This document shows positions 43,901 through 56,003 of a stretch of DNA of 60,000 bases, in pieces. A program made the translations under genes and the position numbers. Under the pieces are notes generated by a model. It searched no databases, was not told the origin of the DNA, and was given only the letters and a program-made list of their open reading frames with translations. Each line of letters begins with the position of its first letter. Positions within the stretch are counted from its first letter, which is position 1. Origin of the DNA: Cryptomeria japonica (Eukaryota; Streptophyta; Pinopsida; Cupressales; Cupressaceae). Location of the stretch: assembly GCF_030272615.1 (NCBI RefSeq), contig NC_081406.1, positions 259,957,386-260,017,385 on the forward strand. Direction: 5' to 3'.

Positions 43901-44400
43901 TCAAATTCATAGTCCCTTAGTAGAGATTCCAAGGATCACATTCATTCCAAAGTTCACAATCCAAAACATCTCAATTTCATTCCTCTCAACATACAAAGGT
44001 CTTGTCCTTAGTTCTGTCAAGATATTGCTAAATCCATTACACTCTCAATAAAATTATTCTCTAGTTTGTCTCTACATCTAGGATAAATCATCCTAAAAAG
44101 ACATTACTAAGCATCATAGATAGGTTAAAACTAGCTTTTGAGTGCATCCTCTCAAAGTTAGGTAGCTTGTGATTGGTAAACACACACCCTGCTACACCTC
44201 ATCTCTCAATTGCTGAAACACCAAACAGGCAATTCTAAAGAGGACTTTGTTGATACCCAACCTTTTGTGTAGGAGATTAAACATCCACAAAATAATTTGA
44301 ACTCGTCATCATCATCATATCATCTTGGAACTAAATCAGGGGATCAACCACCCACTTTGCACTCGTATCACTTCCACTTTCACGAATGTGTGCTTCAAAC
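43901..44400 (+). other. Leader of D next to gag
   Basis: Non-coding 500 bases; a run of ATCATCATCATC at 44308. Nothing else seen. Confidence 0.5.
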
Positions 44401-46470
44401 ATGGCTAGGAATAGGTCTCAAAGTCAGAGACAACTTCAAAATGAAATATGGGAATAAGAAGAAGAGGACGTTAACCCCTTTTCTGAAAGATAAGGCCGAA
44501 ACACCCCTACACAAGCACAAATAGAAGAAGCCACTAGTAATCCTAGATTTAACAGACTCTTTGAGGAGATTCTCGGGGGAAATGTTGACGCCCATTTTCT
44601 AAGACTTGCTCAAGAAGGCGAAAAACTCCTAGCAGACTTTGATGTGTCACAACTTAGGGATATACTAGAACAAGCCCAACATAGCTATTGACAAGAACAA
44701 AATTTTGACAACATAAGGGCAAGAATACCCACAACTATGATGATAATTATCAACAAGGGAATATTCTGCCTCCTTCCATAGAAATAGATATGTTGAGACA
44801 ATAGATGCAATACCTCATCCAACAAGTACACTCTGGAAGTTCACAAAATAAATATGCTCTTGAAGATATTTGTGCTTATCCATTTGATAGGAACATGATT
44901 GTGCCTCCTTTCCCATGCAATTTTGAAACACCAAAATTTGACAAATACAAGGGGAAAGGAGATCCAAGAGACTGGATGTGAGGGAATTTTACTCCGCATT
45001 CTTAGAGATGGCATATGATGAAACATATCTAATGTGCCTCTTCCCTCAAAGTTTAGGCAGATCAACCATGGAATGGTTTTCATGTTTGCCTAGAGGAATA
45101 GGAACATTTGATGACCTGGTACAAAAATTTATCACTCATCATTCGCATAACATAGAACGAGATGTCTCCATGGCTGATCTATGCAATACAAATCAAAACA
45201 ATGGTGAGTTATTCTTGACATTCTTACAAATATGGAGACACCTTTCTAGCAGACATTCTTTCCCCATTCCATAGGAACAATTAGTTGAAATTTTCATTTC
45301 AAACTTAAATGAGGAAATGGAATTCTACTTAGACATCAAATGCTTAGACACCTTCAAAGACATAATAGCCTAAGGACTTAAAATTGAGAAATCCCTTATC
45401 AAAAAGGAACTTGTCAAAATATACGAAGGCAAGAATGATGGTACACGACCAACCTACAATAGTGACAAACCAAAGTTTTGGGCCAAGAACAAAAACATTG
45501 TTAATGATGGTGTTGTAGATGCATGAACTATCAAAATTGCCCATCCCACAGTCAAAATTGCAGGAGAAGTAGATAATCATAACAACCCCACTACCAATCA
45601 AGGTAATCCCTAAAACAATCAAGAAAATCAAACTCCTAATACATAACAAGAGGCACCTAAAAATAGGTACCCGACCTACAAACCCAATCACACATACACA
45701 CCCTTGGGAGAACCTCTTGAAAAGATATTACGACAACTCATATCTTCCAATCTCATCACATTGCCTAAAACATCAAACTATGAACCACAAATTAAACCTT
45801 CATGGTGGAGAGATAATGAGTATCATGAATTTCATAAAGGAAAAGGACACAAAACAAACAGCTACCATCGGTTAAAAGATATTGTTCAAGACCTCGTTGA
45901 TCGAGGTGACATAGAAGTGGATGGCCATAATGCAAAAACTTCCAATAAAGATCATACCATGTTCAAAAATCCACTCCCATCATGTGAGAAAGGAGGTCCC
46001 TTCCATCAAGGTAAGAACCAAGATAACATGATGAACTATACACGCGCACCATATACCTATACTATCAACAACCTTTATGATGCAAGTGAATAAGTTGCAA
46101 CCTTTACAATCAAAGGTAAATATCTCACATGTAACATTGTTACTCACTGTAGAAAAATTACCATACAAGGAGCACCATCAAGAGTAGCATATGTGCCCAA
46201 AAATTATAACCTTGTGGACCAATTGGATAACACGTCAACACTCGTTTCCATAGTAGAGCTTTTATGCCTATCACCCTCACATAAAACCATCTTGGACCAA
46301 GCTCTCCAAGAACCATCAACTCCATCCAACCTCGATACAAATCAATTTCAAGCCATGGTTGGAAGTCTCAAATTGTCACCATGTCTCACTTTTGCTGAGA
46401 ATGATGATGCATCCTTCAACAACTGCATAATGCCTCTCTTCACATTGAGGGATTCATACATAAACACATA
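44401..46470 (+). pseudogene. Gag of element D
   Basis: ATG 44401 opens MARNRSQSQRQLQNEIWE then TAA; the equivalent start is seen in A. The chain continues through stops: NPRFNRLFEEILGGNVDAHF, YPFDRNMIVPPFPCNFETPK, a frameshift near 44975, then FYSAFLEMAYDETYLMCLFP and FDDLVQKFITHHSHNIERDV. TAG near 45271, later EIFISNLNEEMEFYLDIKC. The knuckle of A is YHEFHKGKGHKTNSYHRLK here (about 45825-45880): both Cys have become Tyr, each a G-to-A change. The C-terminal part leads into protease. Confidence 0.85.
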
Positions 46471-46860
46471 ATCAAGAGAGTCTTGATTGATAATGGAGTA
46501 ATCAAGCGAGTCTCAATTGATAATGGAGTTGGCCTTAACATATGTACTTTATGGTTAATCATAGCATTCAGAAATGTAGAGGATGTAGTAGATGCCAGAA
46601 AGAGGATCACCATAAAGCCCTATGATGATGTAGAACATTCCTCTAAAGGGTGTGTTACTCTACCAGTCAAGGTATGACCTATGGTGAAGAATGTGGTTTT
46701 ACAAGTCCTATACCTCCCTCTTCCATACAATATCCTATTAGGTAGACCATGGATTCATGCTATGCAAGCAGTATTGTCCACTTACCATCAATGCATCAAG
46801 TTTCCACATAACGAAGTAGAGATTACTATCCTCGGTGATGCCAACCCATTCTCCTTTTGA
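46471..46860 (+). pseudogene. Aspartic protease of element D with duplicated active-site segment
   Basis: The sequence has IKRVLIDNGV followed immediately by IKRVSIDNGVGLNICTLW: a 30-base tandem duplication (46471-46500 and 46501-46530) repeats the D-N-G active site. Then KRITIKPYDDVEHSSKGCVT, a TGA near 46678, and YNILLGRPWIHAMQAVLST. The A copy has one active site, so the duplication is private to D. A ten-residue insertion at the active site should abolish activity. Confidence 0.85.
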
Positions 46861-47400
46861 AACAATATAAGGCATCAACCTGATATCAAAGTCCCTAGCA
46901 ATAGAGAAGCCACTGCCTCATCATATTACATCCACCCAGAAAATCTCACTAGCCCAACAATCCCTACACCCAAACAGGAGAAGCTAAAAATGAAAGTAAA
47001 GGATGAAGGCCCAGGAGAGTATAATATGAGTCAACTTTTCTGTGTTGGCCAACTACCCCTCTCACCTAGGAGTCATGGCAAACCACAAATGTCACTCAAG
47101 CCTCTTATGGAAGCCAACACTACTACACTTGATGGATTCATCCCAAACAGATCACAAGAACATGAAACTATTGATGAAGACTTGGTAGGATGGCTCTACA
47201 AAGACCCTTTTGATGCCAAAGACAACAAATCAATATCCCTATAGAGAGGTATGGTAAAGGTTTTACCCTAATGCAAAAGATGAGCTATGATGGACATAGT
47301 GCATTGAGATCCCACAAACAAGGTGTACAAGAGCCATTGCAACCATTGTTACAACCACGAGATAAAATTGGACACAGATTGAACCCTTGTTTAGGAGGCT
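46861..47400 (+). pseudogene. Protease tail and G-patch-like segment of D
   Basis: Contains KVKDEGPGEYNMSQLFCVGQ and EDLVGWLYKDPFDAKD as in A, then after a stop and shift RYGKGFTLMQKMSYDGHSAL and HKQGVQEPLQPLL. Against A (GYDG, ALG) two of the glycines are Ser and Arg here, in line with decay. Presence in both families supports the segment as a genuine part of pol. Confidence 0.6.
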
Positions 47401-48450
47401 CTTCTAAGCCCAGGATTCCAAGAAAATGAAAGCATACCACTTCTAAATTCATCCCTGCCAAAAGCAAGATAATGTCCATTGCAGACCAACCTACAAGAAC
47501 AGAAAATCCAAGTCACGAAAGTACTTCTCAGTTGAAGTCTACACATACAATAAATAAGCAAAAGAGTTATGTTGCATGAACACTCGTCACTCCAAGGATA
47601 AAACTCTTGTCCACTTGAGACACCCAAGCAACATCAACAACCATGTCAAATACAACCCCTGAAACTGTGATGTCGACAAACCTTTCACACCTACAGACAT
47701 CCCTATAATATATAGTGATAGAGTTCTACCAAGTGATTATGAGATGGATTCACATGAATATGAATGGGGTTATTTTTCTTCACATGAAGGAGAGGTGTGG
47801 ATTAAAACCTTTTGGGATTCGGATACTAAAGATACTTCAAGGACAGATAGGTCACCTCTAAAGCCTAATTATGAAGAGGATAATACTAATGATGACCTTG
47901 ATAACTCCATCCTAACCATAATTGGTGCATCCTATGAACTCAACCTTATTGATGAGGTAATGCCAATAATCCACCCCGATATCATTGACTGGGACTAGTA
48001 AAATTCCTCATACCTTGACACCTTCCAAAATGATGATGTGATAATAGACTTTCTTGAATTATGGGATAACATACCAAGTGGGGATCACAAGGCTGGATTC
48101 ACTACTGAACTTAACAATGTAACTTACTTTGGAGAGAATGTCAAACCTTTTAGTCACAACAATATTATAATCAAAACAAGATACTCAAGTGAAAACCACA
48201 CTGTGGCACTTTTGGATCCCAAAAAAGTAAAAACAAAGGATGCATCTAAGGGTGAAAACCTCTCTGAGGAACCTAAAGATGGAAGGTTTGACATTCTTCC
48301 CTTCAACAGTAATTGGGAGAGATCATTCATTCTTATAGAAGAGATAAAGGAAGTCAATTTGGGAACATCAGAAAATCCACACATAATACATCTAGCAGAA
48401 TCATTAACTCCAGTCAAAGATCCTGATTTTGCAAATTTCTTTCAAAAGTG
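47401..48450 (+). pseudogene. Pol linker of element D
   Basis: The low-complexity first part is badly broken. From 47744: MDSHEYEWGYFSSHEGEVWI, LNLIDEVMPIIHPDIIDWD, TAG, DNIPSGDHKAGFTTELNNVT and ENHTVALLDPKKVKTKDASK, closely matching A. Ends FQK then TGA at 48448-48450 where A's family has Trp-like text before QINF. Confidence 0.75.
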
Positions 48451-49282
48451 ACAAATCAATTTTTCATGGTCCTATGCAAACATGCCAAGACTAGATCTAG
48501 AGCTAGTAATGCATCATTTGACAGTAACAGAAGGAGCCAAAATAGTCAAACGAAAGCTCAAAAAGATGCATCCTCATATCACATTGTTAGTCAAAGTAGA
48601 ACTCAAGAAACTATTAGATGTGGGTTTCATAATACCAATTGATTATATGGAATGGATATCCAGCATCGTACTAGTGGTAAAACCAAGGGGCCATCCATAT
48701 CTGTATATATTTCAAAGATCTAAACAAAGCATGTCCTAAGGATGACTTACCATTACCCAACAACAGGGCATGCTATGCTCTCTCTCATGGATAGATTCTC
48801 AGGATAAAACCAAATAAAGATTGCTCCAGAAGATCAACATAGAAATGATTTCACATGCCCATGGAGAACATACTGTTGGAATGTGATGTCATTTGGTCTA
48901 AAAAATGTAGGCGCCACATATCAAATGGTAATGACTACCATTTTCCATGACATGATGCATACACTAATGGAAGACTATGTGGATGATTTACTGGCTAAAT
49001 CATTAACAAGAGAGGGTCACCTCACAGTGTGGGAATTTTTTTTTACCAAACTAGAACAATATAATGTTTGATCCCACAAAGGTAAAAGTAATCATGGAAA
49101 TTACACCTCATAAGAACATAAGTCAATTGCATACATTACAAGGAAGGCTACAATCAATCTGGTGGTTCATTGCATAATTGGCTGATAAATGTCACCCCTT
49201 CACACATCTTCTCCATAAGAAAGTCTGCTTCAAATGGGAAGAGAATTTCTAGCAAGCATTTCAACAATTAAAGGACTACCTG
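48451..49282 (+). pseudogene. Reverse transcriptase of element D
   Basis: LKKLLDVGFIIPIDYMEWIS, then a frameshift after VKPRG near 48690, DRFSG-stop-NQIKIAPEDQH, MSFGLKNVGATYQMVMTTIF and LMEDYVDDLLAKSLTREGHL (YVDD active site about 48975). The thumb is shifted again after 49030. Domain content equals A, with different breaks, showing independent decay. Confidence 0.9.
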
Positions 49283-49700
49283 ATGACATCACCATTATTG
49301 ACACCACCATCTCCAGATAGCCCATTATTATTATATATATCAGCTACAACAATGGCCTTAGGAGTACTACTAGCACAACAAAATACAGAAGGCAAAAAAT
49401 GTGTAGTATACTACATTTCTAGAACATTGGTAGAGTATGAACTCAATTATACCCCTATTGAACGAACTTGCCTAGTAATGATTTTAGTAGCAACCAAATT
49501 GAGGCATTACCTACTAACACGCAAGATAAAACTCATTGCCAAGATAGATCCACTTAAGTACCTACTTAGTAAAGCAGCACTAATAGGTCATTTGACAAAG
49601 TGGGTTATGCTCCTCAGCAAATTTGAAATAGAGTATGTGGACCAAAAATCAATCAAAGGGTGGGTCATTGCAGATCAGTTGGCCAAAGCACCACTCATAG
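49283..49700 (+). pseudogene. First RNase H of element D, catalytic Asp missing
   Basis: LLLYISATTMALGVLLAQQN lacks the Asp expected after the first Tyr, as in A. The rest (YYISRTLVEYELNYTPIERT, FEIEYVDQKSIKGWVIADQL) is open. Here the QL codon is intact CAG near 49676, whereas A has TAG. Confidence 0.85.
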
Positions 49701-50100
49701 AAGACCATCCTCGCATCTCAAATTTTCTAGATGAGAAAATATTCACAGTCATACCAGCACAACAATGGAAGTTATATTTTGATGGGTCATACATTAGACA
49801 TGGTTTAGGAGCTATCATTCTTCTCATCACACCTTAAGGTGATAGCATTCCCAAATCATACAGGCTCACATTCCCATGCACGAATAACATAGCATAGTAT
49901 GAAGCCTTGATCATGGGATTAAGAATGGTCATCCAATGGAACTTAAAGGAGCTCCAAGTATATGGTGATTTATAGCTAGTCATCCGATAGGTCAATGATG
50001 AATACCAAACTAAGGATGATAAGCTCATGCATTATAAGAAAATGGCTGATAGCTTCAAAGAATTATTTACAACTATCACTTTCAAGTAGATTCTTTGAGA
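49701..50100 (+). pseudogene. Second, archaeal-type RNase H of element D
   Basis: WKLYFDGSYIRHGLGAIILL retains the first Asp. TAA 49834-49836 replaces CAA of A in ITPQGD. Then CTNNIA-stop-YEALIMGL, where the stop falls on the catalytic Glu of A's NNIVEYEAL, and YGDL-stop-LVIR-stop, where A has GDSQLVIQQ. Homologous to 724-1134. Confidence 0.85.
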
Positions 50101-50399
50101 TCAGAATAGAGCTATAGATGGAATGGCTACCATAGCATCTATCCTCGATCATCCACAGAACTCAACACACTATGAGTTCTTAGTTTAATAGCTTTGGATC
50201 CCCTCTTATGATATCCCAGAATCCAAGATGGTATGTCAAATCACCAGTCCTGATTCCTCATAGTATGGTGAGTTTTATGCTTACCTATGCAATCAAATCC
50301 TTCCACCAAACCAATCAAACAATCAACAAAAAACCTTCATATGCCAATCCCCCTGATACACTATCATTGTTGAAACCCTATACCAATGAAGTCTTGATG
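50101..50399 (+). other. Link between aRNH and integrase in D
   Basis: Equivalent to 481-723 of A: broken text such as HYEFLV and NQSNNQ, several stops. No separate domain. Confidence 0.5.
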
Positions 50400-51480
50400 G
50401 CCGATGTTTAGAGCAAGGTGATGTGACCACAACTTTAGAAGAAGTAAAAGAAGGTATTTGTGGGGTTCATTCAAGTGGCCCTTCATTGGCTAAAAAGATC
50501 ATGCAGGTTGGATACTATTGGCCCTCCATGGAAAAATACTCCTACTACTTTGTCAGAAAGTGCAAAAAGTGCCAAGTTCATAGAGATTTGATACATGCAC
50601 CAACACAAGAACTACAACCCATTACAACACCATGGCCCTTTGCTAGTGGGGACTAGACCTTGTGGATAAAATCCATCCAACTTCATCCAACTATCACAAC
50701 TTAATCATTACCACCAAAAAATACTTCACCAAGTGGATCCAATTCATTCCACTTACCCAAGTAACTAGCAAGCAGATCGATTTATTTATCTTAAACTACA
50801 TCATCTATTGGTATGGTTTACCCATGTCCATCATCACAGATAACAGGCTCCCTTGAAAAAATCAGGATGTTCTTGTCTATGAGAAGTTTCATATCCAACA
50901 CCATTTGTCCACCCCAAATTACCCACAAGAAAATGGTCAAGCACAAGCCTCAAACAAGAATATATTGAGGATCCTAAAGAAGATAGTCAATGATGTTGGT
51001 CATGATTGGTACATTCATTTGAATCCAACACTATGGGCATATCAAACTAGCATTCAAACCCCTACAAGTGCAACCCCATACTCACTTGTATATGGAGCAA
51101 AGGTCATCCCTATGGGTTTCCTTGCACAATCTGATAAATGATGAAGAGTATTGAGTCTCATGTCTTCAAGACTTGGAACTACTTGATGAAAAGAGACAAG
51201 TTGCCTACAATCACCTAAAAGCATATCAGCAACGTATCAGAAAAAGTTACAATCATAGGGTCAAACCTCACACATTTGAGGTAGGCGATCTTGTTCTCAG
51301 AGGGAATCCTCACAATCAACCAAATAGAGAACACCAGGGCAAATTTGAATCCAATTAGCTGGGTCCATATGTCATCACTGCAGTCTTCAGGTTTGGGGCA
51401 TATTAGTTAGCAACTTCAGAAGGAGAACCACTGGCAGATCCAATCAACAAAATGCATCTCAAAAAGTTTCATACATAAGT
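50400..51480 (+). pseudogene. Integrase of element D
   Basis: Zinc domain EVKEGICGVHSSGPSLAKKI (the first His of A is Lys here) and FVRKCKKCQVH. After a shift near 50655: LVDKIHPTSSNYHNLIITTK, YGLPMSIITDNRLP (second Asp), STPNYPQENGQAQASNKNIL (Glu region, ENGQ), and YQTSIQTPTSATPYSLVYGA. The C-terminal part (KPHTFEVGDLVLR) has two stops around 51139-51144 and a shift. Dead copy of the same enzyme as at 1-480. Confidence 0.9.
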
Positions 51481-53738
51481 TTTATAGAGCATCAGGCTCA
51501 TCAAATATCAGAAAATACCAAAAACATTTAGAAAAAGTCCTAAACAAAATACAACAAAATGAAAAATTCAAGAAAATAGTAAAGAAAAATCATTCATCCA
51601 AATGGTGAAACCACTTTGGTGGCGCCTTGGATAAGTACAGTGGTGAAAACCTAGTAAACAGGTGCCATTCGTAAAGGTTACAACTCCATTGTCTTTCAAA
51701 CTTGTTGCGATCACATCCATTCATACATCATATCTATCATGGCTTGTTATTGATCTGTAATCAAGGTTATTGCATCATATGTCCTGCATCATGCTTATAC
51801 ACCAACACCTAACTAAGGAACCTTTTTACTATATTATGGGAGTGGATTCTCAATGCTAGTGATTCATCGAGTTAAACATTTGGAAAATGTCCTAAAATAA
51901 TCCAAAAACATTCATAAAACAGTAAAAAAAAAAGACCAAATACATTCATAAAACATTCAAAAACCAAAACAAACACCCAAAAACATGAGAAAACAGCAAA
52001 ATCAATAAAAAACATTGCAATAAATTTTTCCCTGTACATAAACATCCAGTCAGATGCAAAACAATATTTTGAGCTACATACAAGATGACCAACTATCAAA
52101 CACACAAACAACCACCCGCGCAACACATACACAAAACCATCTTAAACAAGGATGCATTCTTCCTTCAAAACAAGACATGGTCACATATATCTTTGACAAG
52201 AAGATGTTGTTTGGCTCATAGTCACTTGGTAAGATTATTTCTTTATATATCAGGTTCCTATGCTACTCCAGGATATCTATAACTGATTAGAGTAGCCAAG
52301 ATGGTTCATGATATATTTTCTTTGTTTTCTGTCTCTGGATTTGTTCCAATGAAGTTTTGGGGTACATACTAATGGTGTCTACATGGGAAGTTCACTAAGC
52401 TATAAGATCCTATGTAAAAATACAAGTCATGGATCACTATGGCTTATTGACTACAGCGTATACCTTGACCATGTGTATATGAACCAGAATGGAGGGGAAC
52501 CTTCCTTGTCTGCGATGTTTGTTTACAGGTATGATGCTCAACCTTGGTTTCTGATACCTCGACCAAGATTAGTACTACCATGCTCGATGAGGAAATAAAG
52601 AATTATGAATAAGACCATGGATCGACATTTCATCTCATCTATATATATTGCATTCCATTGCATGTTGCCCATGCATCTATTCACTTATATATTATAAATA
52701 TTTGGTGTGCATGCATATGCAAGGAATAAAGTTTCTATGAGAAATCTAAGTGTGAAGGACTATCCTTACAAATCATGACTGAGTACAATGATATACACCC
52801 CATTCATGTCAATAGATAACTCTATTTTGATCCTCTTCAATAGGAATGAGTACTATGTCCTCCATACCTTCTATCTAAAATTGACTTCCCCACCTCACCC
52901 TCCCCATCTCGATCATCAACATCACATACCCTACATCGTGTCCCATCAAACCAATCAAGCCACGTTCATCACAGTCCATCTCTAAAAGGAGGGGTTGCAT
53001 AACCTATGTTACCTAGGTCTTCCTATAATAAAAGCAAGTTACTATGTTTGCACAGGTACATTGACACACACACACCTAGACTACAATAGGCATTTACATC
53101 AATTGCCTAGTCTCAATAGGTACGCTGAGTCTAGCAAATGCCACAAACAACCTACAATGCAAACACTTTCAATTGATCAACCAATCAAACACAATCAAAC
53201 CAGACAATTACATCAATTGTCTAAGTCTCATCAGTTAATTTGACTCAGATACCTTGACTTCATCAAGCAATTACATCCATTTTCTAAGTCTCTGCAAGTC
53301 AATTTGATTTAGCGACTTAGACTTTATCTTGTCTGAGTGATAATAGATATCAACTGTCACACTTTGACTAAAATCAGGGCAATTCACCTAATTCCATTAG
53401 CCTGTCCAAAACAATATTGATCAATTGAAAAGCATCAATCAAATGCACCACAATACCGCCTTTGCATCATAACTCTTGCATGACCTAAGGGTATTTACCA
53501 GCTTCCCATTATTCTCTATTGCTCGCCATTCACCCTCATTCATTCTAGCATCCTCAATTCTACCATGCCTCATTTTTTCAAAAATTTCTAGAGATCACCC
53601 AAATTTTTAAAATTTCGTCCCATCTCTCAAGGGGGCATACCTAACTACCAACCTAGTGCATGTTGGGGCATTTACCATGCTGACTTGTTTTTGTTTGGAA
53701 ATGATGCGATAAACCACACCATCTCAAAGAGAGGCAAA
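51481..53738 (+). other. Long 3' untranslated region of D, with repeat and polypurine tract
   Basis: 2.2 kb with no protein motif on either strand. CCACTTTGGTGGCGCCTTGG at 51611 is typical of 3' parts of long Ty3 elements. A repeat lies at 53090-53345. The polypurine tract AAAGAGAGGCAAA is just before 53739. Confidence 0.6.
53090..53345 (+). repeat. Three-copy repeat in the D 3' region
   Basis: Units of about 65-110 bases with ACATCAATTG(C/T)CTAGTCTC, then GTCAATTTGA(C/T)T and GACTTCATCAAGCAATT. Confidence 0.7.
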
Positions 53739-55428
53739 TGTACACACATAAATCTGTCCACTTAATAAAATGAATACTTAGTATTTATTTGATTATTTAA
53801 CCATCGATCAACAATTACTTAAATTAATATTTAATTAATTCACCCTAGCCCTCTTCTTCTATTGATTAAATAAATTATTCAATTTATTTGATTTAATTCA
53901 CTTAACCAAATTCAGACAATTAATTAAACAAATAAAACATATTTATTTAATTAATCCCTCCCTACACTTTTAAATAAATAAACATTTATTTAAATCCCCT
54001 TTATCCTTCACCCACTTGCATTTTCCTAAAAGGCAAGTTGCACACACATTTAAATAAATGAATATTTATTTACATCCCCATCCACTTGCATTCTCCTACA
54101 AATGCAAGTTGCACCACTATTTTAAATAAATGAATTACTTATTTAAAATCTCATTTATCCTCACCCACTTGAAACCTTTAACGACTTCCTTCTAGAGTCT
54201 TCTTAAGCCTTTAATGGTTTCCCTCAAAGTCTTCAAGTTGTTAATGGCTTCCTTCTAGAGTCCTCTTAAGCCTATTTATTTAATTAAATCCTCCTTTCAC
54301 ATTTAATTAAATCCCTCTCACATTTAAATAAATGAATATTTATTTAAATATCTATCCAAATGCAACTTGCACACATTTAAATAAATTTATATTTATTTAA
54401 AAATCCTAAAAAATCCCTTTCACTTGCATTCTCCTACAAAATCCACTTGCACACTAACCCTTCTTCTAGAATATTCTAATCCATTCTAATTAGCCTAATT
54501 CCCTCCTAATCATTTGCACATTCCTTAAGAAGGAATAACTTATCAAAACCATGCAAAGTCTTCATAAAGCATTAAAAGCTTTATTTCTTCAACAAGATAA
54601 CCTCCAAAGTCTTCCAAAACTTGTAAGGCTCTTACATAACCATTAATGGTTAACTCAACCTTGACCCTTGGTTAAAGACTTTCTCTCTAACTTAACCATC
54701 ATTTTAACTCATGGGTCTCTTCAAGCATTCATTTCTTTGACCATGATTATCCCTTTAACTCCTGCACAAGAGTTTATATTTTGGATAAAAGCTTTATCCA
54801 CTAACTCAACCCCAACCCAACCCCCTAGGGTAACCATCATGTCCCTTCAGGAATTTAATGCCTCTTCTATCTCCTCTCAAGCCTTCTCATGGTCACTTGT
54901 CAACATGAGATAGGGTTGAAAGTATCATGTGGATTGAGGATACTTCAATCCTAGACCTTGTTAAGATAATTGAATCTTAACCATCCAATTACCCATTCCT
55001 TCTATAAATAGAACCTCATTCCTCAAGCAAACAAGGAAGCATTTTTAGCATTGTTATTATACTTACATTATCTTAGAGCTTTTCTCATAGCAATCTTATT
55101 ATAGAATTTGCATAGCAATAGGAAGTTTATCATATTCAACCATTTGAATTTCCATTTGGCATCCATAGTTAGTGCTAAATCTAAGAGCTACACTCACACA
55201 TTTGGATCTTGGAGAGGAGAAGAACAAGGGAGAACCATCGAGCGTCATGGGAGCATCTTAGGGAGTCTTGTTACTCCTCTTTCACTTGTTTATGCTTCTT
55301 TGTATGCTTTTATCTCTTTTGATATGTATGTGAAGGATTTTAGTTCATTTGTGTTGGTTTTTGGTTGGAACTAACTTATTAACATGTGAACTTGTGTTTT
55401 TGGCTTGTGTCCCCTTTTCCATGCATCA
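53739..55428 (+). repeat. 3' LTR of element D
   Basis: From TGTACACACATAAATCTG to CCATGCATCA; TATA box at 55002-55011; partner of 39270-40898. Confidence 0.95.
55002..55011 (+). promoter_or_regulatory. TATA box in the D 3' LTR
   Basis: CTATAAATAG, as in the 5' LTR. Confidence 0.7.
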
Positions 55429-55433
55429 AGTGG
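55429..55433. repeat. Target-site duplication of element D, right copy
   Basis: AGTGG, identical to 39265-39269. Confidence 0.9.
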
Positions 55434-56003
55434 GCTAGAAATAAACTAATAAAATCAACATTCGAGAAAATGACAGTAAAATGAAACATAGAGAATTCTC
55501 GCCATTTGATAGAGAAAACCCACTATCCTAACCAACTACTCGCAAACTCGCCATTTCACTAAGCAAACCCACTATTTTACTAGACAAAATAAAATCTAAT
55601 AAAAAACAAAAGGCAAAAACACAGACAGAGAAGCAAGCATGTTGCTCCTTAGTGCAATCTCATTATTTCTACCCTCAAAATCGCTACTTTACCCCACAAA
55701 CCCATTGTTTGACTGTGAAAAATTGATAGACATTAAATAAAACATGAGAGCAGAATTCTGAATTTATACCTTTGGTATGGCAGCGGGAATGCATTCTTGT
55801 CGTTTCTTTTATCAATCCTGCAGTTTTAGGTAGCTTTCTCATTGTTTCAAAAAATTGAGTTAGAGGTGAAATACACTTTTGCCAAGGAAAAAATCCACCT
55901 GTACTCCCGTGCTTTTGCCTGCAAGCGTTCAAAATCTGCAAAAAAACACACTAAAACAACAAAAAACGTGAGAGATGACCCTTGAGGTGGGTCCCACTAA
56001 GCA
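55434..56003 (-). other. Leader segment of F adjoining its LTR
   Basis: Holds AAACCCACTATCC, CAAACTCGCCATTTCAC and CAAACCCACTATTTTAC, the same array as left of D. A degraded primer site may lie at 55985-55999 (GGTGGGTCCCACTA on plus, cf. GTCGGGTTCACCA), followed by the LTR edge. Confidence 0.5.

Larger units (their letters stand above)
39270..55428 (+). mobile_element. Tat-lineage Ty3/Gypsy element D, full length
   Basis: 16.2 kb between perfect AGTGG duplications: 5' LTR, tRNA-Trp-type primer site, 3.5-kb leader, gag, protease, G-patch-like segment, linker, RT, two RNase H domains, integrase, a 2.2-kb 3' untranslated part, polypurine tract, 3' LTR. The domain order and sequence blocks equal those of A. 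Coding parts carry many stops and frameshifts. LTRs differ by about 7 percent over the first 250 bases by eye. Inserted into the leader of F. Confidence 0.95.

Noticed and set aside
49981-50050. Programmed stop readthrough between RNase H and integrase in D or A
   Set aside because: The stops lie at different codons in A and D and are accompanied by other breaks; decay explains them.
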